Under the pieces are notes generated by a model. It was not told the origin of the DNA. It saw only the letters and a program-made list of their open reading frames with translations, and searched no databases. A stretch of 11,607 nt of DNA, taken from Betaproteobacteria bacterium UBA7395. Its GTDB lineage: Bacteria > Pseudomonadota > Gammaproteobacteria > Burkholderiales > Rhodocyclaceae. Positions 8,401-11,607 of the stretch are shown here, piece after piece (position 1 is the stretch's first letter; each line of letters begins with the position of its first letter). The stretch is from NCBI GenBank assembly GCA_002470165.1, contig DKNF01000012.1:1-11607 (forward strand), written 5' to 3'. The translations under genes were made by a program, and so were the position numbers.

Positions 8401-8737
8401 CCAGTTTGAACAGCGAGGCCGCCGAAAGATTGACGTAAAGCTCGTCGAACGCAGCCTGTTCGTTACCGCCGCGCACCACCGAGAGACCGTTGACGGTGAC
8501 CGACAGCACCAGCGGATTGATCGCCAGGTCGTCGATCCGGACCTCGCCATTCAGTGCCTTCGCCAGTTGTTTTTCCAGAACCGATTCGAGCACCGGAGGC
8601 GCCAGGAAAAACCCGGCGGCCAGCAAAACCGCCAAGCCCCCCAGAACACGCTTCCCCTGGCGGCGACTGCTCGGCCGGCTGGCAAATCCACGTAAGGTTG
8701 ACAGCTTTGACAACACCGACTGAAGCGCTTTGGACAT
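5435..8737 (-). CDS. DUF748 / AsmA-like envelope protein with OmpA-like C-terminus
   Basis: This 1100-residue protein has a basic N-terminus and one signal-anchor helix (about 31-50, RVLGGLAVLLAAGFFLAPP); the rest is predicted to be periplasmic. The long middle is rich in alternating beta-type repeats with the pattern of DUF748/AsmA-like proteins, for example EVRIDDLAINPLVLSVTVNG (65-84) and later segments such as FSLNNIQLVGASIRFADR and DIREIALSDFYSRLILNEAG. Relatives in the AsmA/TamB/YhdP group act in transport of lipids or proteins across the periplasm, so a role in envelope biogenesis is a fair inference but unproven. The C-terminal ~176 residues resemble an OmpA-like domain in two pieces: a GHAD-containing part (925-974) and an RAEQVQAWLLEQGKV...RVEFSLR part (1055-1100). 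It heads the four-gene operon. Its ATG has only a weak ribosome-binding site. A G8 run on the coding strand (7910-7903) lies near codon 276; the frame is intact. Confidence 0.87.
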   Translation of the reverse strand: MSKALQSVLSKLSTLRGFASRPSSRRQGKRVLGGLAVLLAAGFFLAPPVLESVLEKQLAKALNGEVRIDDLAINPLVLSVTVNGLSVVRGGNEQAAFDELYVNLSAASLFKLAVVIDEIRLAGLRVAVARTGEGQYDISDLLEQWMKPDETPDKTPPRFSLNNIQLVGASIRFADRPREREFVVTDLNLSLPFLSSLPYQAEILVQPMLSANVNGSSFRLDGQTTPFADGRESELRFDLAGFDLAQLQPYLPAGLPVKIAAARLDSQIRAVFQELPGGVNSLVFVGNARLADLQLQQDDGQALLAWKALAVELSRIDPFNRQFVVQRLGLDGLELDLSVNRLGELNLLTLAERLSTAPSAGTPAAPVAAPLHWSLGEFALNDATLRWRDSSGSKPVNGEIRRFSARLGPLDEKLSAVEVIEAGAQIDFGEQLQLPGLAVKAVRVDLAGQRIDIGEVSNPGARIALQRNADGEIEWLTPPRLKPSGKRGQPPASAPWLARVGSLAVDDLGLRFEDRSVQPVAVQLIEGLSLRGEGLGNLPNEKGRLSLQATVNKQGKLAVDGDLQAEPFASNLKIDGQAIPLTSLQGYSGQFLNVLLQRGQLSAKGDAALRLERGRLLAGYKGSATLGNLLLVDSENKADFLKWKSLHLGGIDFRLDPMRIDIREIALSDFYSRLILNEAGRLNLADIVRQPAAPVAEAETSAVAATEKAPLPLSIARVTLNNGMVNFSDRFVRPNYTVDIGKLGGRVTGLSSVDGTVAELELRGSYGRAAPVSISAKLNPLAAKSFLDLKAEVKDVDLTGFSPYSGKYAGYLIDKGKLSLNLAYKLENQQLTASNGLFLDQLTLGERVDSPDATSLPVNLAIALLRNNRGEIDINLPISGSLDDPQFSLGGVIVKVIVNLFVKAVTSPFALLGSMFGDGEELSTLAFAPGQTQIDAAAGKKLEALARALNDRSALKLDITGHADPETDREGLKRFAIEQAMQREKLADLRKQGKDAETTSIEPAEYPAYLARVYKAAKFPKPRNFIGLQKELPVEEMEKLLLTHLPASDADLGQLARVRAEQVQAWLLEQGKVAPGQIFLVPPKSGKASGQGGRVEFSLR

Positions 8738-8768
8738 GGTAATCTTGGCGAAAAATTTGACTCAACAA

Positions 8769-8784
8769 GTCCGCACAAGCGGAC
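8769..8784. repeat. Inverted repeat in the divergent intergenic region
   Basis: GTCCGC, spacer ACAA, GCGGAC forms a perfect 6-bp inverted repeat within the 66-bp gap between the DUF748 operon and the membrane protein gene. It begins 31 bp upstream of the DUF748 ATG and ends 19 bp before the plus-strand ATG. It could be a regulator site or a 5'-UTR hairpin in either transcript. No U-run follows on either strand, so it is not a terminator. I could not identify convincing -35/-10 pairs in this gap. Confidence 0.5.
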
Positions 8785-8803
8785 ATACAGGCGAACAGCA
8801 ACA

Positions 8804-9202
8804 ATGAAGTGGATTATCGACGATATCAGGCGTGGTTGGGCGCAATTGCACAAGGCGCAAACGCAGCTGACGATTTTCCTGATCACGCTATTTGGCGGTC
8901 TGGTTTACCTGATTGCCGGTTATGCCTTCCGGACCGACAGCATCCTCTCCTACCTGCGGATCACCCGGGGCGGCTGCCGGACCATGGACAACGGCCTGAT
9001 CATCGCCCTGTTCTCGGGCATGATCTTCTTCTCGCTGACCGCCATCCTGACCATCGGGGAGGTCCAGCGCCTGTTCCAGGCCCGGCAGCGCGGCGCCTGG
9101 CTTGAGGCCGGCCGGGCGCTGCGCTGGAGCATTTTCTGGGGTTGCTGCGCCGTCGGAATCTGCATCATTGCCCTGCTATTCTTCAAGGCCAACTGTTACT
9201 GA
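8804..9202 (+). CDS. Small three-helix membrane protein of unknown function
   Basis: I do not recognise this 132-residue protein. It has a short amphipathic, charged N-terminus (MKWIIDDIRRGWAQLHKAQ). Three hydrophobic segments follow at about 24-42, 64-84 and 105-127, which fits an inner-membrane protein with a cytoplasmic loop of about 20 residues between helices 2 and 3 (EVQRLFQARQRGAWLEAGRA) if the N-terminus is cytoplasmic. Five cysteines (58, 114, 115, 120, 131) are notable for its size. The start at 8804 is the first ATG after the intergenic gap; only a weak AGG (8789-8791) precedes it. The stop is 6 nt before the response regulator start, so the two genes are probably co-transcribed and may work together. 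Codon use looks like the rest of the window. The clean reading frame and hydrophobic pattern support a real gene. Confidence 0.75.
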   Translation: MKWIIDDIRRGWAQLHKAQTQLTIFLITLFGGLVYLIAGYAFRTDSILSYLRITRGGCRTMDNGLIIALFSGMIFFSLTAILTIGEVQRLFQARQRGAWLEAGRALRWSIFWGCCAVGICIIALLFFKANCY

Positions 9203-9208
9203 CTGCCC

Positions 9209-9598
9209 ATGCGCAAGAACCGGGTTTCCGTCGTCATCGTTGACGACAACGACATGATGCGGACCATCCTGCGCGGCATCCTGCGCGGCGAGGAATACGA
9301 CGTCGTCGGCGAAGCCCGTAACGGCGCCCTGGCGGTCGAAGTGGTCGAACGCATGAAACCGGACATCGTCTGCATGGATGTGCTGATGCCGGAAAAGAAC
9401 GGACTTGAGGCGATGATCGAGATCAAGCAGTCGCTGCCGGAGACCGAATTCATCATGATCACCGGCAGTGCCGACCCGGAAACCGTTCAGGATGCGATCA
9501 TGAACGGCGCCGGCGGCTTCATCGTCAAGCCTTTCAACGCGGCGCGCGTGCTCGACGCCCTGAAGAAGGCCGCCACCCGGGTCCGCCAGCGGCGCTAG
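9209..9598 (+). CDS. Single-domain (CheY-like) response regulator
   Basis: This 129-residue protein is a receiver domain alone, with no DNA-binding or enzymatic output domain. It has the acidic pocket D12-D13 (VVIVDDND), phosphoacceptor D57 (IVCMDVLMPEKNG), the switch Thr T85 (IMITGSA) and the conserved lysine K107 (FIVKPF), so it should be phosphorylatable. Such proteins act by binding partners (flagellar switch, kinases, diguanylate cyclases) or as phosphate shuttles; which applies here is not visible. No histidine kinase lies in the window. The ATG comes 6 nt after the stop of the membrane protein gene without a good Shine-Dalgarno, which suggests coupling. Its TAG stop lies in CTAG and overlaps the stop codon of convergent gloB. 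Confidence 0.92.
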   Translation: MRKNRVSVVIVDDNDMMRTILRGILRGEEYDVVGEARNGALAVEVVERMKPDIVCMDVLMPEKNGLEAMIEIKQSLPETEFIMITGSADPETVQDAIMNGAGGFIVKPFNAARVLDALKKAATRVRQRR

Positions 9599-10350
9599 AA
9601 AACGTTGCGCCAGGCGCGCAAGGCGGCGAACACCGATACCGGCGTATCGTCCGCCGCGCCCTGCGCCCGAGCCGCCGCAATGACCGCCGGCACCTGGCAG
9701 CGCAGGAAGGGATTGGTCAGGCGCTCCTCGCCCAGCCGCAAGGGCACGGTCGCCTGACCGGCGGCACGTAGCGCCGCCACCCGCTGCCCCCTGGCCTGCA
9801 CGTCGGCATTGTCCGGCTCGACCGCAACAGCGAACGGTAGGTTCATCTGCGTGTACTCGTGAGCGCAGTAGATGCGTGTTTCGTCCGGCAAGGCCGCGAT
9901 GCGGGCCAGCGAGTCGCTCATCTGCGCCGGTGTGCCCTCGAACAGCCGCCCGCAACCGGCACCGAACAAGGTATCGCCGCAGAACAAGGCGCCCGGCGCC
10001 AGGTAGGCCAGATGCCCCAGCGTATGTCCGGGAACGGCCAGCACCTCGACCGGAACGCCGAGCACATCGAGGCGTTCGCCGCCGCGCAGGGGGCGGGTCC
10101 GCCCTGTGATAGACTCATCGGCCGGTGCAAAGACCTCGCACGGCCGGTGGGCCAGCAATTCGGCAATACCGCCCTGATGGTCGGCGTGATGGTGGGTGAT
10201 CAGTATGCCGCCGAGTTCCAGGCCGTCGGCCGCCAGTCGTTGCAGCACCGGTGCCGCGTCGCCCGGATCGACGACGAAGGCCTGACGGTCACGGCGGAGC
10301 AGCCAGATGTAATTGTCCTTGAAGGCGGGAATGAGCGAGATTTCGAACAT
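9595..10350 (-). CDS. gloB: Hydroxyacylglutathione hydrolase (glyoxalase II)
   Basis: This enzyme hydrolyses S-D-lactoylglutathione to D-lactate and glutathione, the second step of methylglyoxal detoxification in the cytosol. The 251-residue product, the same length as E. coli GloB, carries the metallo-beta-lactamase metal site THHHADH (52-58), H109 in GHTLGH (108-113), D126 in GDTLFGAGCGRLFEGT (125-140) and H164 in CAHEYT (162-167). The C-terminal substrate-binding region includes NPFLR (213-217) and the typical ending LRAWRNVF. The N-terminal IPAFKDNYIW is also characteristic of the family. No Shine-Dalgarno precedes the ATG. A strong promoter lies immediately upstream and predicts a transcript beginning at or next to the ATG. 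The gene is divergent from the methyltransferase and convergent with the response regulator. Confidence 0.96.
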   Translation of the reverse strand: MFEISLIPAFKDNYIWLLRRDRQAFVVDPGDAAPVLQRLAADGLELGGILITHHHADHQGGIAELLAHRPCEVFAPADESITGRTRPLRGGERLDVLGVPVEVLAVPGHTLGHLAYLAPGALFCGDTLFGAGCGRLFEGTPAQMSDSLARIAALPDETRIYCAHEYTQMNLPFAVAVEPDNADVQARGQRVAALRAAGQATVPLRLGEERLTNPFLRCQVPAVIAAARAQGAADDTPVSVFAALRAWRNVF

Positions 10351-10356
10351 GCCGGA

Positions 10357-10385
10357 ACTATCGAACCAGAGCGCCCGGATGTCAA
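10357..10385 (-). promoter_or_regulatory. Probable sigma70 promoter of gloB
   Basis: On the minus strand a consensus -35 TTGACA (10385-10380) is followed after exactly 17 bp by GATAGT (10362-10357), a 4/6 match to TATAAT. The usual distance from the -10 box puts the transcript start at about 10350, the A of the gloB ATG, so the mRNA would have almost no leader. The -35 overlaps the first codons of the methyltransferase gene on the other strand. Confidence 0.55.
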
Positions 10386-11095
10386 ATCGTGAACTGGATG
10401 CCTGGCTGGCGTCGCCGCAGGGGCGCTACGTGCTCGACTGGGAAATCCGCCAGATCGACGAGACCGTCCCCGACATCTTCGGTTTCAACGCCCTGCAGAT
10501 CGGCCTGCCACAGTGCGACCTGCTGCGCGCCAACCGGATGGCGCTGCGCATCCGCATCGGCAGCGGCGAATCGGTCGCCATCGCCTGTTCGCCGGCCGCC
10601 CTGCCGATTGCCGGGCAAAGCGTCGATCTGGTGGTACTGCCGCATGTGCTGGAATTCGCCGACGATCCCCACCAGATCCTGCGTGAGGTCGAACGCATCC
10701 TGATCCCCGAGGGACAACTGATCATCACCGGCTTCAATCCGCTGTCGCTGTGGGGCCTGAAAAAGCAGGCCAGGCGCGGTAGCGGTTTCCCCTGGAACGG
10801 CAGCTACCTGTCGCCGACCCGGCTGAAGGACTGGCTCAAGCTGCTCGGCTTCGAGGTCGACCGCGGCAGTTTCGGCTGCTATGCCCCGCCCTGCGAGCAG
10901 CAGAAATGGCTGCAGCGCTGGGGCTTCACCGAAAGCGCCGGCCGCCGCTGGTGGAAATTTTCCGGCGCCGTCTATATGCTGCGCGCCGTCAAGCGGGTGC
11001 ACGGCATCCGCCTGATCACCCCCAACTGGCGCAAGAAGACCGTACGCGCCAAAGCCCTGCGTCCGGTCGCGCAAAAGGAGCAACATGGCGACTGA
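10379..11095 (+). CDS. YafS-like SAM-dependent methyltransferase domain protein
   Basis: The 238-residue product belongs to the class I methyltransferase-like family found next to gloB and rnhA in many proteobacteria (yafS in E. coli). Its substrate is unknown. The conserved core is [20 protein letters not shown] (82-101) followed by [19 protein letters not shown], typical of the Methyltransf_11 fold. The usual glycine-rich SAM motif I is not recognisable; the matching region reads ALQIGLPQC (38-46). Start choice is uncertain: TTG 10313, ATG 10331, ATG 10349 and ATG 10379 are all in frame. I prefer 10379 because it avoids overlapping gloB, gives the length of E. coli YafS (about 240), and the ribosome-site-like GAAGG before 10331 is simply the antisense of the conserved gloB PAFKD codons. 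The 3' end overlaps rnhA by 11 nt, so the two are probably one transcript. Confidence 0.85.
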   Translation: MSNRELDAWLASPQGRYVLDWEIRQIDETVPDIFGFNALQIGLPQCDLLRANRMALRIRIGSGESVAIACSPAALPIAGQSVDLVVLPHVLEFADDPHQILREVERILIPEGQLIITGFNPLSLWGLKKQARRGSGFPWNGSYLSPTRLKDWLKLLGFEVDRGSFGCYAPPCEQQKWLQRWGFTESAGRRWWKFSGAVYMLRAVKRVHGIRLITPNWRKKTVRAKALRPVAQKEQHGD

Positions 11096-11552
11096 AATCG
11101 TCGACATCTACACCGACGGCGCCTGCCGCGGGAATCCCGGCCCCGGCGGCTGGGGTGCCATCCTGCGCGCCGGCGGTCACGAGAAGGAACTGTGGGGCGG
11201 CGAGCGGCTGACCACCAACAACCGGATGGAGCTGACCGCCGCCATCGAGGCGCTGAACGCGCTGAAGCGGCCGTGCAAGGTCGAGCTGCACACCGACAGC
11301 ACCTATGTGCGCGACGGCATCACCAAGTGGCTCTACAACTGGAAGCGCAATGCCTGGCGCACCGCCGACAAGAAGCCGGTGAAGAATGCCGAACTGTGGC
11401 AGGCGCTGGATGCGGCGCGCACCCGCCACGACGTCACCTGGCACTGGGTCAGGGGCCATGCCGGCCACCCGGAGAACGAGCGGGCGGACGAGCTTGCCCG
11501 CCTGGCCATGGCCCCGTTCAAGAAGAAAACGGTTCGGCCCGCTGGGACCTGA
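11085..11552 (+). CDS. rnhA: Ribonuclease HI
   Basis: RNase HI cleaves the RNA strand of RNA-DNA hybrids, removing R-loops and primer remnants in the cytoplasm. The 155-residue protein matches E. coli RnhA in length and has all catalytic residues: D11 in [15 protein letters not shown] (8-22), E49 in NNRMELTA (45-52), D71 in HTDSTYV (69-75), H125 in [11 protein letters not shown] (122-132) and D135 in ERADELA. The basic substrate-binding segment around [13 protein letters not shown] (81-93) is also present. The ATG has a strong AGGAG (11076-11080) four bases upstream, located within the end of the methyltransferase gene. In related genomes dnaQ often follows; the window ends too soon to tell. 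Confidence 0.97.
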   Translation: MATEIVDIYTDGACRGNPGPGGWGAILRAGGHEKELWGGERLTTNNRMELTAAIEALNALKRPCKVELHTDSTYVRDGITKWLYNWKRNAWRTADKKPVKNAELWQALDAARTRHDVTWHWVRGHAGHPENERADELARLAMAPFKKKTVRPAGT

Positions 11553-11607
11553 CCGCCGAGGTCGCGCTGCCCCTCACCTGCCTGCCGGCATCTGCCGGGG
11601 TCGAGCC

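Noticed and set aside
4652..8695. Very long plus-strand open frame (1347 codons) antisense to rmuC and DUF748
   Set aside because: Its composition is dominated by R, Q, S, G and L with no domain, which is what the antisense of high-GC coding DNA gives. The minus-strand frames encode recognisable RmuC and DUF748 proteins with ribosome-binding sites and operon spacing.
8698..8712. Two TTGACA hexamers (8698-8703 and 8707-8712) upstream of the membrane protein gene
   Set aside because: Neither has a reasonable -10 box at 16-18 bp, and both fall in the DUF748 coding region where repeated Leu/Ser codons account for them.
10313..10348. Earlier starts (TTG 10313, ATG 10331) for the methyltransferase with a GAAGG ribosome-site-like sequence
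   Set aside because: The GAAGG and following bases are the antisense of the conserved gloB N-terminal codons (PAFKD, MFEIS), so their presence is explained by gloB. The extra residues precede the family core and would force a 5'-5' overlap. Not fully excluded.
11585..11598. Inverted repeat after rnhA as a terminator
   Set aside because: The spacer is only 2 nt and no T-run is seen before the window ends, so a terminator cannot be supported.

Overview
The window is a gene-dense, high-GC stretch of bacterial chromosome. The gene content (rluD/bamD divergent pair; gloB, YafS-like methyltransferase, rnhA block; a Ser/Thr kinase-HDOD-GAF protein; a large DUF748 protein) suggests a betaproteobacterium, plausibly of the Rhodocyclales (Dechloromonas/Azonexus-like). 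That placement is inferred from protein character and gene order, not from a database search. I see no rRNA, tRNA, CRISPR, IS element, phage or plasmid signature, and nothing that marks the DNA as recently acquired.

Layout. (1) 1-1293: the 5' part of rluD (minus, cut by the left edge) is divergent from bamD (plus). The two start codons share the CATG at 468-471. (2) 1301-1324: a strong bidirectional terminator separates bamD from the converging operon. (3) 8737-1327, minus strand: a tightly packed four-gene operon reading DUF748/AsmA-like envelope protein, rmuC, DUF3293 protein, then the Ser/Thr kinase-HDOD-GAF protein. Junctions are a 4-nt gap, a 17-nt overlap and a 1-nt TAATG overlap, so co-transcription and translational coupling are likely. 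(4) 8738-8803: a short divergent intergenic region with a 6-bp inverted repeat. (5) 8804-9598, plus: an unrecognised three-helix membrane protein and, 6 nt later, a single-domain CheY-like response regulator. (6) 10350-9595, minus: gloB, whose stop codon shares the palindrome CTAG with the response regulator stop. (7) 10379-11552, plus: a YafS-like methyltransferase overlapping rnhA by 11 nt. The last 55 bases hold nothing I can assign.

Functionally this is mostly core housekeeping: ribosome maturation (RluD), outer-membrane assembly (BamD), methylglyoxal detoxification (GloB), RNA-DNA hybrid removal (RNase HI) and recombination (RmuC). The accessory-looking part is signalling: a soluble kinase-HDOD-GAF protein at the end of an envelope/DNA-maintenance operon, and an output-less response regulator beside a small membrane protein. 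I found no convincing new defence or mobile system. The points most worth checking are the kinase-HDOD-GAF operon, the membrane protein/response regulator pair, the gloB promoter that predicts a leaderless mRNA, and a G8 tract in the DUF748 gene where a one-base gain would create an immediate stop.
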